This document shows positions 8,468 through 17,870 of a stretch of 64,000 nucleotides of DNA, one piece after another. The position numbers and the translations under genes were made by a program. Under the pieces are notes generated by a model. The model had not been told where the DNA came from, did not search any database, and saw only the letters and a list, made by a program, of their open reading frames with translations. This DNA comes from CBDFHB01 sp965250115 (lineage in GTDB: Bacteria > Acidobacteriota > Vicinamibacteria > Marinacidobacterales > SMYC01): contig CBDFNJ010000002.1 of NCBI GenBank assembly GCA_965250115.1, forward strand, positions 1,364,001-1,428,000, written 5' to 3'. Every line of letters begins with the position of its first letter. The stretch's first letter is position 1.

Positions 8468-8468
8468 T

Positions 8469-9034
8469 ATGCGTCGTATTGTCGAGCTGATTCTGCTCAT
8501 CGTGTTTTCGCTGCCCGAACACTCGAGTGCCTGACGTGGCAGAGTAAGAGCGGGATCTGCATTCCGGGCTACCCGCGAGAGGCACCCGACTTCGCAGGGG
8601 CCGACATCGCTCGCGCGACGCCCTATAGCAAATCTGGATACGAGAGGAATTACACGACGTCCGACATGCCCGAAGAGATCCCTTCGGAGTGCGACCCAGG
8701 CAGTCCACGATTCTATTGCTACGACAGTCGTCCCGACCATTTCGGTTTGACGGGCGAGCGTTCCTTCGTTGGCACGACGACGGGCGATATCTACGTAGAT
8801 ATGGACGGAGCCGACACGAAGTGCGTTCCCACGGATGAGGGAGTATTTTTCGAGGACGACTCCCGTGCGTCGATCGGACCGCCACCGAACGCCCGTAACA
8901 TCGAGGACCCGCCGCCCTTCAGCCTTCGAAGAAGCGCTCGCCGCCTTCGAGGCACGGCCATCCTGTTCGTTCCCGCGTTCCTCCTGCTCGTCATCCCCTA
9001 CATCGTGTTCCGGCGTCGGCAGCAGACGCGCTGA
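8469..9034 (+). pseudogene. Small secreted, C-terminally anchored protein (frameshifted)
   Basis: ATG 8469 opens a typical signal peptide (MRRIVELILLIVFSL) that stops after 21 codons at 8532-8534. Two frames away, an uninterrupted frame (LECLTWQSKSGICIPGYPR onward) is open from about 8510 to 9034. Joining them near 8511-8520 gives a ~188-aa protein: signal peptide, a Cys-containing extracytoplasmic region, and a C-terminal TM helix (ILFVPAFLLLVIPYIVF) with a basic RRRQQTR tail. The rejoined architecture is that of a type I membrane protein. No family was recognised. The frame break is inferred from the signal peptide in one frame and the mature part in another. Confidence 0.5.
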
Positions 9035-9330
9035 GCGGCGGAATCTCGTTCAATGACGGAGTTGCTTAGCGAGTCCCTCTCCCCGTTCGGGGAGAAATGC
9101 CGCAGCGTCCCCAGATCCTGAAGCTCTCGAAACGCCAAGGGCGTCTTCGGGGAATAAATCTTCCATCCTGTAGGGAGACTCCTACAACCCCCGGGCCCCC
9201 AAAACCGCGAAGTCTCTAAACTCGAACGACTTGTGATTTGTCTAATTCGGGCATGCGATTTGCTGATGATCAAACTGTGGGATTCGTGCGGGCACCTCCT
9301 GACCCATCCGCGTCCGTTCGGGGGATTTTT

Positions 9331-9710
9331 TTGGCGAGATTACAAATAGTTGCCTTGTGTGGGGTTCTCCTCTTTGCGCGGTCCATCGAGGCGCAGTTCA
9401 CGGATGTGGCCGGCGCCTCCGGCCTGGGTAGCACCGGAAACAAAGACGGCGGCCTCGGCTGGGGTGATTTCAACAACGACGGTTGTCTCGATGTGCTGGT
9501 GAACACCAACCAGGGCGGTGTCGACTCTTTCCTCTACATTCACGACAATCCCGCTGCGAGCTGTGCCGGCACCTTTACCGACGTGACGGCCTGTCTGGCC
9601 ACGGCTCTTCAAGCCACGCGTCTCGGGCGCCCGGCGATCTGGGGGGACCTCAATAATGATGGCTTCGTCGACTTCGCGCGCAACGGCTCGGCCGCTATCG
9701 AAAGCTATCT
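9331..9710 (+). pseudogene. FG-GAP/C25 surface protein, 5' fragment cut by ISL3 element
   Basis: Probable start TTG 9331 after GGGGGA, giving a clean signal peptide (ARLQIVALCGVLLFARSIEA|QF). FG-GAP/VCBS-type calcium-binding repeats follow (GWGDFNNDGCLDVLV, GDLNNDGFVDFA). The coding sequence is interrupted after 9710 by an insertion sequence and resumes at 11101. Removing the IS and one copy of the 8-bp target joins ...ESY-L-NNGTG... in frame, giving an original protein of ~1,433 residues. The stub currently runs a few codons into the IS and stops at 9756. Confidence 0.8.
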
Positions 9711-11092
9711 GGGTCTACGCGGATTCGTGTGGGTTGAAAACTGCATTTCTGGGTAATGGCGGAAGGAAAGCCGCCACGATCTTCAGCTTGAGATATTCCT
9801 CGTCGCGATAGCCGTAGGCGCGTCGTTGCAGAACACGGATTTTGTTGTTGACCCCTTCAACTAGGCCGAGACTGACTTTGTTCTCCGGATGACAGTAGGA
9901 GGCGATACCATCCCAATGGGACTCAATCATACCGGCGAACTTCTGGTACGGATGCAGGCGTTGCCATTTGAGGCTGTCTTTCCAACGAGTGAAAAAGGCG
10001 CGAGCGCCGCGTTCGGTGCGGTAATCCCAGAGTTGCCCGAAGGCCTCCTTCAAAATATAGGCGGTGTTCAGGCGCCGGTTGGCCTGGAGCAACTTTTTGA
10101 GTGCGCGGCGACCGTCTAGGCTCAGGTTCTCCCGCCGGGAAAGCAAAGTGTAACGCTGCCCCTTGATGTACGACCGGTCCTTGCCGCTGAGGCGTTTGTA
10201 CTCACCGCGCCGGACCTCATCGAGGGCCTTTGACAGATGACGCATGATATGAAACTTGTCGAAGATGATCCGCGCATTAGGCGCGTTGTGAATCGCCGAG
10301 TTCCGGAAGGGCTTCCACATATCCATGGCGGCCAGCTTGATACGGGCGCTTTTCTTTCCGCCCAGCGCCTTGAAGAACAAATCGATGTCGGTTTCTTTGC
10401 GACCCTCACCGCCCACCCAGATGGGACGCGCCCGCTCCAGGTCGCTGACAATGACGCGATAGTTATGTCCCTTGCGGATGGAGATCTCATCGACACCGAT
10501 GGCCCGAGGCGCCGGTAGCCCCGCCCGGTCGACCTGCTCTTGCATGTAGAGCGTATCCAGAGCCTTCACCGTACCGTGGTGCAGACGTTCCATCTCGGCC
10601 ACCGCCTTGTTCGGCATATCCCTGCACAGCTTGCCCACATGCGTCGCAAAACGCTGGGTGTAGCGCGAGTTGTTCGCCAGCCAGTCTAGGTGTTCTACAT
10701 GCACACCGCCGCACCCAGAACAGTTGACGCGCCAACGCTCGTATTCCAGATAGATCCGCCAGCCTGCCAACGACAGGTCGCGGACCCGGCACACTTGCTT
10801 GTCATAGCGCCCCCGGCACCGTTGCCCACAGTAAGAGCACACAGCTGTTTTTTTCGCCTCTTGAGCTGGATGACGCGGGCGTATCGGTCACCGAATAGAC
10901 CCTTCAATCCGGCACACCACGAAACCTGGCAGCGCAAACAGCGAGCGGATCGACTGGGAATTTTTCACTCGGTTAGCCTATCCTAAAAATGGACCACTTT
11001 TCAGCACCTGATGAAGTACTCCATACCTTTTCCACACAATGAGTTACACTGTTTTTCCGTCAGGACTTACCCACACGAATCCGCGTAGACCC
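9711..11092 (-). mobile_element. ISL3-family insertion sequence (1,382 bp)
   Basis: Bounded by perfect 23-bp inverted repeats at 9711-9733 and 11070-11092 (outer ends GGGTCTACGCGG / CCGCGTAGACCC). Flanks AGCTATCT (9703-9710) and ATCTATCT (11093-11100) match at 7 of 8 positions, consistent with the 8-bp target duplication typical of ISL3. It encodes one transposase on the minus strand and lies inside a giant FG-GAP/C25 protein gene. Confidence 0.92.
9715..10842 (-). CDS. ISL3-family transposase
   Basis: A 375-residue frame with the ISL3 layout: an N-terminal zinc finger (CSYCGQRC, then CSGCGGVH), a helical DNA-binding part, then the DDE catalytic core. Asp lies in AIGVDEISIRKG, Asp in AAMDMWKPF and the terminal Glu in LVEGVNNKIRV, near the end as in the family. 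The apparent start (V/M-CSYCG) lacks the usual first ~30 residues. These occur in the adjacent frame from TTG 10937 (CAGLKGLFGDRYARVIQLKRRKK) and meet this frame at a run of seven A residues on the coding strand (10848-10854). The whole transposase is therefore probably 9715-10937, with either a -1 ribosomal slip or an indel at that run. Confidence 0.9.
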   Translation of the reverse strand: MCSYCGQRCRGRYDKQVCRVRDLSLAGWRIYLEYERWRVNCSGCGGVHVEHLDWLANNSRYTQRFATHVGKLCRDMPNKAVAEMERLHHGTVKALDTLYMQEQVDRAGLPAPRAIGVDEISIRKGHNYRVIVSDLERARPIWVGGEGRKETDIDLFFKALGGKKSARIKLAAMDMWKPFRNSAIHNAPNARIIFDKFHIMRHLSKALDEVRRGEYKRLSGKDRSYIKGQRYTLLSRRENLSLDGRRALKKLLQANRRLNTAYILKEAFGQLWDYRTERGARAFFTRWKDSLKWQRLHPYQKFAGMIESHWDGIASYCHPENKVSLGLVEGVNNKIRVLQRRAYGYRDEEYLKLKIVAAFLPPLPRNAVFNPHESA

Positions 11093-14000
11093 ATCTATCT
11101 GAACAACGGTACCGGCAGCACTATCTGCGGTGCCACGACGGTGAACTGGTCCTTCTTCGGCGTCGGTGGAAACCCGACCCAAACCATCAACTCCACGCCC
11201 ATTGGTTTCAACAGCGAGGGACTCGGGTTCGTGGATTATGACGCCGACGGGGATCTCGATCTTCTTTGGGTCAATCATCAGAGCCTGGTGGCGTTCGACA
11301 ACGACGGCAACGGAAATCTGACCTACGCCGACAACGCCGTCAATGGTCTTCCGGGCTCGGGCACGTCGAAGACGGGAGACTATGCCGCGTTCACGGATCT
11401 CGACGCGGATGGCGACGTTGATTTTCTCGCTCGCCTGGAAGACAACACGGACCTCTGGATAAACAACGGGGGCACGTTCTCGGCGAATGCTTTCGACGAG
11501 GCACCCCTCAACAACAACAAGGGCGGAGTCGCGTTTTGTGACTTCGACGCCGACGGAGATTTCGATTTCGTCTGGACGGACGCCGATGTCAACCAAATCT
11601 GGGAACAGACGGGCGTCGGCAGCACTACTTTTGCGGCCCGCGGGGTTCCTCTTGGTATCACGGGCGATATCGATGGAGTGGCCTGCGGGGACATCGATAA
11701 CGACGGAGATGTCGATCTCCTCTTGACGAGCGACGTGAACGATCACCTCTTTCGCAACGACGGCGGCTTCACCTTTACGGACGTGGCTCCGGCGGCCTTC
11801 GGGGCCGACGATGGCGAAGGTGCGGCTTTTGCCGACTACGACCGGGACGGCGATCTCGATCTGCTCATCAATCAGGACTCGGCCAACGAGCTGTGGAGAA
11901 ACGATACGAACAATGCGAACTACCTCGTCGTACGGGCTCTCCACGAAGACACGGTAGAGCTCACGACGCGAGACGCGCTGGGAGCTACGATTACGCTTCT
12001 CGACTGTCAGGGCAACTTGATGGCCCCCATCCGCGACGTCAATGGGGGTCGGGGCCACGGCTCGCAGGACCCGTCCTACGTTCACTTCGGCTTGCCCCTT
12101 TCGGGTACGCCATCCGGCCCGGCGGGCGAGTACATCCTTCGCGTCGAATTTGTCGGTGGAGGGGTCGTCGGCAAAGCCGTCGTGCCCGCCAATATCGGAG
12201 GCTACCAGCTCGTTACCGTCACCGACACCGATGCGAACGATTTCTCTCAGTGTACGACCTCCGTAGACCTTGCTTCGTTCGAGGCCGAGGGTCGCGATGG
12301 TGCTATCGAGCTCCGGTGGCAAACGGCCTCCGAGCTCGACAACCTGGGGTTTCACCTCTATCGGGCCGAAAGAGAGGAGGGTCCCTACGCGCGAATCACG
12401 ACCCGGCCCATCCCCGGGCTGGGCACTTCTCCGACGGGTGGTGGCTATATCTATCGCGACGAAGGTCTACCGAACGGCGCGACGTTCTACTATGAGCTCG
12501 AAGACATCGAGACGACGGGACGCACCACGCGGCACGGACCCGTTTCGGCGACGACAGGTCCAAGCTCGACTGAGGCACCGGTCCCGAGCACTCCGGGAAT
12601 TTGGTTCGGGGATCCGGAGGGTGTCGAGCTTCGCGTCATCCGTCGATCGGAGGAGTGGCTCGTCGTGGAGCTCGCGACGCCCGGTTTCTTTGCGGAGCTC
12701 CAATCGGACGGCCGCGTCGTCGTCCGTGTGCCTGCCTTGAAGGAGAGCTTCCGTGGTCTTCCAGCTCTGCGCTATCCGCTCGAGCGGGAGGGCGTTCTCG
12801 CCCGCATCGAGCCCATGGATGTCGTGACGTTCTCCACGATGACCCCGGTCCTCGACCCGGTCGGGGAACTGGTCGGTCTGCCGACGGGCACGGTTCGACG
12901 GCAGAGGCGTGCACCTCGTTCCGTCAGTGGCTTTGCCAGCGTTCTCGGGGATTCGCTTCAGCTTTCCCCGTTCGGATGGGACGCGAATACCGGAGAGCTC
13001 CGCTTGGCCACGCGACTACGTGTGAGCGTTCGGCTGGGACGGGAGGGACGGAATCGCTTCCGAGGCAAGTTGCCCACCCGGAAGGTGACCGCAAGGCTCG
13101 AAACGATCAAGCCCGGGCTCTATGCCTTTGACGTCTCGAAACTTGGCGCGGGGCGCCGTCGGCGCCGCGCGATGGATTCCTTGAAGCTGAGCCGTCTCGG
13201 GACAGCGGTGCCGTACCATCGCCACGGTTCCGTGCTCTTCTTCCTTTCCGCGGGCGCGGATGCGAATCCCAACGAGCATCGAACCGTCTACGAGCTGGAA
13301 GTCGGTGAGCCCTATCGAATGGAGGAGCGGAGCGCTCCCGGCGAAGGTCCACTCGTTCCCTATTACCGCCACCTTTGGGAGAGAGAAGAGCAGCGCTTCT
13401 ATCAGGCAGGGCTTTTGAGCTCGGAAGACTCCTGGCTATGGGATCTGCTCTTCGCCCCGCAGACACGAGACTACGAGCTTGTCGTCAGCGAGCTCGCGGA
13501 CGTGGCGGAGGACTCCGTCCTGACCGTTTGGCTTCAGGGCACGAGCGACGCGCCGGCGGATCCCGATCATCACGTTCGACTCTTCGTCAACGACAGTCTG
13601 GTGGCGGAGCTGTCGTGGAACGGAAAGAGGTCCCGCCGTATCGAGACCGCGCTAGCGCCGGGTTTTCTGGAGGAGACCGGCAATACCCTCACCATCGAAA
13701 ACGTCGGAGACACGGCGGCTCCTTACTCCATGGTGATGCTGGATCGGTTCGAGCTCGAGTACCCGCGACGAGTCGTGGTCGATCGAGGGATCCTCGAAGG
13801 CCGGTTCTCGTTATCGGGGACGGTCGAGCTGGAAGGCGACTCCCTCGTACTCGACGTGACCGACGAAACGCCGGTCTGGCTCGAAGGAGGGACTACGGGT
13901 TTTCGCTCCGAGCCGGACCGACACTATTTCGTCGTCTCTCGCGACCGCGTCCTCGAACCAACTCTCCTTGCCGCACCACAAACGCGACTGAGGTCTCACG

Positions 14001-15022
14001 GTACCGAGGCGGACTTTGTCGTCATCGGCCCTCGAGAGTTTCTGCAGGCGGCAAAGCCGTTGCTGGATCTGCGCCGGCGGGAAGGTCTACGCGTTCTTGC
14101 CGCCGACATCGAGGACGTGTATTCCGAGTTCGGCCATGGCGAAGCGCGTCCCGAATCCGTTGCGGAGTTTCTACAGTCCGCGTCTCCCCGCTATGTACTT
14201 CTTTTGGGTGACGCCACCTACGATCCCAAGGACTATCTCGGTACCGGGAAGCCGAATTTCGTGCCCGCCCGGATGGTGCGAACGGATCACCTTTGGACGG
14301 CCTCCGACCCAAGCTACGCCACCCTCGACCACGACGAAATTCCCGATCTCGCTATCGGGCGGCTTCCTGCAACTTCGATCGAGGACGTCGAGGCGATGGT
14401 CGCGAAGATCCTTCGCTATGAAAGAGAATCGGGGAGCGGTCGCGTCGTGGTCGTGGCCGATAATGCGGACCGCGCCGGTGATTTCGAACGGGACGCTCAG
14501 AGGTTGGTGACGGGCGTGCTCGAAGAAGAGGACGTTTATCGCATCGGCTTGTCTTGGCAGAGTCCGAGTGAAGTGCGCGACGACATTCGTCGAGCCTTCG
14601 TTGGGAACACACGCATCATGAGCTACCTCGGCCATGGAGGCATCCATCTATGGGCCGATGAGAACGTATGGAACCTCGGCGACGTAAGGGAGCTCGAGCC
14701 GGGAGAAGCGTTTCCGATCGTTGTCACGATGAACTGCCTCAACGGCTACTTCCACTTCCCGTACTTCGACGCGCTGGCGGAAGCGCTCGTTACAGCCCAG
14801 GATCGCGGCGCGGTTGCCGCGATCTCTCCCAGCGGTCTGAGCTCGAACGGTCCGGCTCACCTGTTCCACGAGTCTCTGCTCGAGCAGGTCTTGCACGGGG
14901 GACATGAGAGGCTAGGGGACGCCTTCCTGACCGCGCAACGCGACTTCGCGGGTAAGAGCTCCTACAAAGAGCTTCTCGAGCTCTACCATCTGTTCGGCGA
15001 CCCGACCCTCGTTCTGCGCTAG
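11039..15022 (+). CDS. FG-GAP/C25 (gingipain-type) surface protease, 3' part
   Basis: Native coding starts at 11101, just after the IS; the ATG at 11039 lies in the IS end. In order: FG-GAP/VCBS repeats with many DxDxDGDxD loops (DYDADGDLDL, DIDNDGDVDLLL, DYDRDGDLDLLI) to residue ~290; an ASPIC/UnbV-like segment; an Fn3-like module (LRWQTASELDNLGFHLYRA); a beta-rich region; then a C-terminal peptidase C25 domain with catalytic His1199 (YLGHGGIHLW) and Cys1233 (TMNCLNGYF). C25 enzymes are caspase-fold cysteine proteases, best known as Porphyromonas gingipains. Both catalytic residues are present. No type IX sorting domain is seen; the protein ends right after C25. Two paralogues lie downstream (15.2 and 36.8 kb). 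Confidence 0.88.
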   Translation: MSYTVFPSGLTHTNPRRPIYLNNGTGSTICGATTVNWSFFGVGGNPTQTINSTPIGFNSEGLGFVDYDADGDLDLLWVNHQSLVAFDNDGNGNLTYADNAVNGLPGSGTSKTGDYAAFTDLDADGDVDFLARLEDNTDLWINNGGTFSANAFDEAPLNNNKGGVAFCDFDADGDFDFVWTDADVNQIWEQTGVGSTTFAARGVPLGITGDIDGVACGDIDNDGDVDLLLTSDVNDHLFRNDGGFTFTDVAPAAFGADDGEGAAFADYDRDGDLDLLINQDSANELWRNDTNNANYLVVRALHEDTVELTTRDALGATITLLDCQGNLMAPIRDVNGGRGHGSQDPSYVHFGLPLSGTPSGPAGEYILRVEFVGGGVVGKAVVPANIGGYQLVTVTDTDANDFSQCTTSVDLASFEAEGRDGAIELRWQTASELDNLGFHLYRAEREEGPYARITTRPIPGLGTSPTGGGYIYRDEGLPNGATFYYELEDIETTGRTTRHGPVSATTGPSSTEAPVPSTPGIWFGDPEGVELRVIRRSEEWLVVELATPGFFAELQSDGRVVVRVPALKESFRGLPALRYPLEREGVLARIEPMDVVTFSTMTPVLDPVGELVGLPTGTVRRQRRAPRSVSGFASVLGDSLQLSPFGWDANTGELRLATRLRVSVRLGREGRNRFRGKLPTRKVTARLETIKPGLYAFDVSKLGAGRRRRRAMDSLKLSRLGTAVPYHRHGSVLFFLSAGADANPNEHRTVYELEVGEPYRMEERSAPGEGPLVPYYRHLWEREEQRFYQAGLLSSEDSWLWDLLFAPQTRDYELVVSELADVAEDSVLTVWLQGTSDAPADPDHHVRLFVNDSLVAELSWNGKRSRRIETALAPGFLEETGNTLTIENVGDTAAPYSMVMLDRFELEYPRRVVVDRGILEGRFSLSGTVELEGDSLVLDVTDETPVWLEGGTTGFRSEPDRHYFVVSRDRVLEPTLLAAPQTRLRSHGTEADFVVIGPREFLQAAKPLLDLRRREGLRVLAADIEDVYSEFGHGEARPESVAEFLQSASPRYVLLLGDATYDPKDYLGTGKPNFVPARMVRTDHLWTASDPSYATLDHDEIPDLAIGRLPATSIEDVEAMVAKILRYERESGSGRVVVVADNADRAGDFERDAQRLVTGVLEEEDVYRIGLSWQSPSEVRDDIRRAFVGNTRIMSYLGHGGIHLWADENVWNLGDVRELEPGEAFPIVVTMNCLNGYFHFPYFDALAEALVTAQDRGAVAAISPSGLSSNGPAHLFHESLLEQVLHGGHERLGDAFLTAQRDFAGKSSYKELLELYHLFGDPTLVLR

Positions 15023-15197
15023 CAGCGATGTCGGTCCGTCGCGGCTCAAGCTGTAGGCGCTTCCCCTCGCCCTGACGGCCTCTCCCCTCATCGTCTCATG
15101 GCCTCGACACATAAGTGATTGAGGCAGGGCATGTTAGCGCATCCCTCGTGGGTATTCTTCTTGCATAACCGAGCCCTGGACAACCCTACTCCTAAAG

Positions 15198-17870
15198 ATG
15201 ATGCGTACACATCGGGGCGCGGTGCCCCTCCTGGTTCTGGCATTCGCTCTCTTGGCCGGACCGGTCTGGGCCCAGGCATGGTGGGATATCAACTGGACGA
15301 AGCGGGTGCGCCTGACTTTCGACAACACCGCCCAGGCCGAGGACCTCGCGTCCTTTCCCGTCCTCGTAACGCTGACCAGCGCGCGCATTCGCTACACCGA
15401 CGCCAGGCCCAACGGCGAGGACCTTCGCTTCGTCGACGCCGATGGCACGACGATTCTGGCCCACGAGATCGAGCGCTGGGATCCGGCGGGCATCTCCTAC
15501 GTCTGGGTCGCGGTACCGCAGATCGATCGCAACTCGTCGAACGACTTCATCTTCCTGTACTACGGCAATCCCGGTGCTCCCGACATCCAGGATCCCGATA
15601 ATACGTGGAACCCCAACTATGCTGGGGTGTGGCATCTGAACCAGGACCCGGCGTCCGCGGGCGCGAACGGCATCACCGATTCGAGCGGCGCGGGAAATCA
15701 CGGAACCGACCAAGGGACGATGAGCACCGCGGGGGGTCGTGTCGCAACCGCCATAGATTTCGGTGGAACGGATGGCCAGATCGACATCGGAGACCAGGCG
15801 TCCCTGGACTTCGGCACCGGCTCCTTCACCTATTCCGTCTGGGTCTACGTGACCTCGAGCGTTGGCGCTTGGGACATGCCCTGGTGGAAGGGTGGCCAGT
15901 GCTCGGGCTGCAACGGATACGACATCGAGCTTGGGACGGGGAACTGGCATGCCAGCATTTCCGACGGAGGCGCCACGTATCCAAGATTAGCCTTCGGTCC
16001 CGAAGCGAGCTTTCTGGGCCGCTGGGTCTACCTGGCCACCGTGGTGGACCGGGGAGCCGACGAGTTCCGTGTTTATGCAGACGGATCGTTCGTGACTCAG
16101 ATGGGTATCCCCGGATTCGGCTCCCTTTCCAACACGGATTCGGCCACCCTCGGTAATCGGGACGACGGGACCAACCCACTCAATGGAATCCTCGACGAGG
16201 TTCGGGTCATGTCCGGGGTCCGATCGGCGGACTGGATCGCGGCACAGGATCTGTCCGTCAGGGACAACTTCATCACCTACGGTGACCCCACGGCGCGATC
16301 GATGGTTCAAACGGGCTCGTACCTCGGCGATGGCCTCGATAGCCGGATCATTACCGGCGTCGGCTTCACGCCGGACGTCGTCATCATCAAGGGCGATCAG
16401 GCCCTCGAGGCGGTCATTCGAACCTCGACCATGAGCGGAGACGCCAGCAAACCTGTTATCGCATCTTTGGGCATTGGTCCGGATATGGTCCAGTCGCTCG
16501 ACACCGATGGCTTTACCCTGGGGCAGGACGCCCACGTCAATACGATCGGCGTCGTCTATCATTGGACCGCCTTCAAGACCGGGCCCGACCAGATGACGGT
16601 GGGCACCTATCCTGGGAACAATTCCGACAACCGCTCGATCGTCGGCGTTGGGTTCCAGCCTGATTTCGTCATCGTCGTGCCAGAGACCGCCCAGCCGCCC
16701 TACAAGTACGCCTCGACGCTGCCGGCCGACACGAGCAGCCCTCTCGAGGGAGGCGCTGCCTCTGCAAACCACATTCAGGCTCTCGAAACGGACGGCTTCC
16801 AGATCGGGAACAACGCGACCGTGAACGGCGGTGGCAATACCTACCACTATGCCGCGTGGAAGGCGGTCACCGGCAAGATGGCGGTGAACACCTACGCGGG
16901 AACGGGTGTCGACGATCTCAACGTGCCTGGGGTCGGCTTCTTCCCCGAGTATGTCATCGTCCAGCGCGCCGCCGCATCGGTGAGCGTCGCCAAAACGGCT
17001 GCCAGCGGCGCTTCCACGGACACGTCGCTGTTTTTCATCAACCAGGCCAACCAGAACAACAACATCCAGTTGCTCCAGTCGGATGGTTTCCAGGTCGGAA
17101 ACCACACACGGGTGAACAACGGCGGGGACACTTACCACTACGCCGCCTTCGGCGGTGAGGAGACCAACTACCGGTCGATCGGAACAGACCCCAACTACAC
17201 GACCGGCGACGTCACCGCAACTAGCGGCTCGACCATCGTGATCGGGAACGGCACCGCCTGGCGCACCGCCAATCGCGGCCGCGGGGATCGGATACGCATC
17301 GATGGCCTCGACTACCAGGTTCTCTCCGTCGATTCCGAAACTCAGCTCACTCTGAGGAAGCCGTTCGGCGGGACGACCGGCTCCGGAAAGGCGTATACCC
17401 TCGCCCGCCAGTTCGGAACGCTGCAAGCGTGGGAGGCTTGCATCGATAACGCCACGCCCTGTGCCTTTTTTCCGGTTAGCAGCGCGAACTTCGTCACCGA
17501 CAACCGAAGCGAGGTGGGCATCGCCTACAAGGATACGGTTTTCACCAGCTCGGTCCTGATCGACGACTCGATCACCGATGCCACGCACACCATCACGCAC
17601 ACCATCACGCTCACCGCCGACACGGGCAACCGCCACTACGGGATCAACGGCGCCGGCGTGGTCCTCGACAACGGAGCGAACCCGGTGGCCGCGATAGGCC
17701 TACAGGATGACTTCGTCACCGTGGAGTGGCTGGAGGTCAAAAACGGTGGGACGGGAATGGACGGCGTTCAGGTTGGAAACCAGATCATTTCCAACAAAGT
17801 CGTCCTGAGAGCCTCCTCCTTCACGACATACCGAATTTCGCCATCGTCACCATCAATTTCGACATCGTGA
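15198..17870 (+). CDS. DUF2341/LamG secreted protein, first part (frameshifted)
   Basis: Starts ATG 15198 with a signal peptide (VPLLVLAFALLAGPVWAQ). Residues ~30-120 are DUF2341 (WWDINWTKRVRLTFDN, FPVLVTL, FIFLYYGNPGAPD), and residues ~135-355 a LamG/concanavalin-like module ending LDEVRVMSGVRSADWIAAQ. Three ~90-residue tandem repeats follow, then the start of a right-handed beta-helix-like region (NRGRGDRIRIDGLDYQVLSV). After LEVKNGGTGMDGVQVGNQ... the frame turns into Ser/Pro-rich nonsense, and the homologous sequence continues in the 17726-19300 frame. The shift lies within 17808-17820 (GCCTCCTCCTTCACG). The paralogue at 36.8 kb guides this reading. Likely surface-exposed, carbohydrate- or surface-binding; function unproven. 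Confidence 0.8.
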   Translation: MMRTHRGAVPLLVLAFALLAGPVWAQAWWDINWTKRVRLTFDNTAQAEDLASFPVLVTLTSARIRYTDARPNGEDLRFVDADGTTILAHEIERWDPAGISYVWVAVPQIDRNSSNDFIFLYYGNPGAPDIQDPDNTWNPNYAGVWHLNQDPASAGANGITDSSGAGNHGTDQGTMSTAGGRVATAIDFGGTDGQIDIGDQASLDFGTGSFTYSVWVYVTSSVGAWDMPWWKGGQCSGCNGYDIELGTGNWHASISDGGATYPRLAFGPEASFLGRWVYLATVVDRGADEFRVYADGSFVTQMGIPGFGSLSNTDSATLGNRDDGTNPLNGILDEVRVMSGVRSADWIAAQDLSVRDNFITYGDPTARSMVQTGSYLGDGLDSRIITGVGFTPDVVIIKGDQALEAVIRTSTMSGDASKPVIASLGIGPDMVQSLDTDGFTLGQDAHVNTIGVVYHWTAFKTGPDQMTVGTYPGNNSDNRSIVGVGFQPDFVIVVPETAQPPYKYASTLPADTSSPLEGGAASANHIQALETDGFQIGNNATVNGGGNTYHYAAWKAVTGKMAVNTYAGTGVDDLNVPGVGFFPEYVIVQRAAASVSVAKTAASGASTDTSLFFINQANQNNNIQLLQSDGFQVGNHTRVNNGGDTYHYAAFGGEETNYRSIGTDPNYTTGDVTATSGSTIVIGNGTAWRTANRGRGDRIRIDGLDYQVLSVDSETQLTLRKPFGGTTGSGKAYTLARQFGTLQAWEACIDNATPCAFFPVSSANFVTDNRSEVGIAYKDTVFTSSVLIDDSITDATHTITHTITLTADTGNRHYGINGAGVVLDNGANPVAAIGLQDDFVTVEWLEVKNGGTGMDGVQVGNQIISNKVVLRASSFTTYRISPSSPSISTS
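16302..17157 (+). repeat. Three tandem ~90-residue repeats in the LamG protein
   Basis: Units begin near 16302, 16590 and 16875. Shared features: a (T/N)Y-x-G-x(3-4)-D opening, GVGFxPDxVI(I/V), a middle variable loop, then LxxDGFxxGxxxxVN and YHxxAxK at the end. They resemble small beta domains found in phage-tail and bacterial surface proteins. The third unit ends in YHYAAFGGEE. Confidence 0.75.

Noticed and set aside
16302..17157. Possible CRISPR-like repeat array
   Set aside because: The periodicity is ~280 bp and at protein level only; the DNA repeats are diverged and coding.
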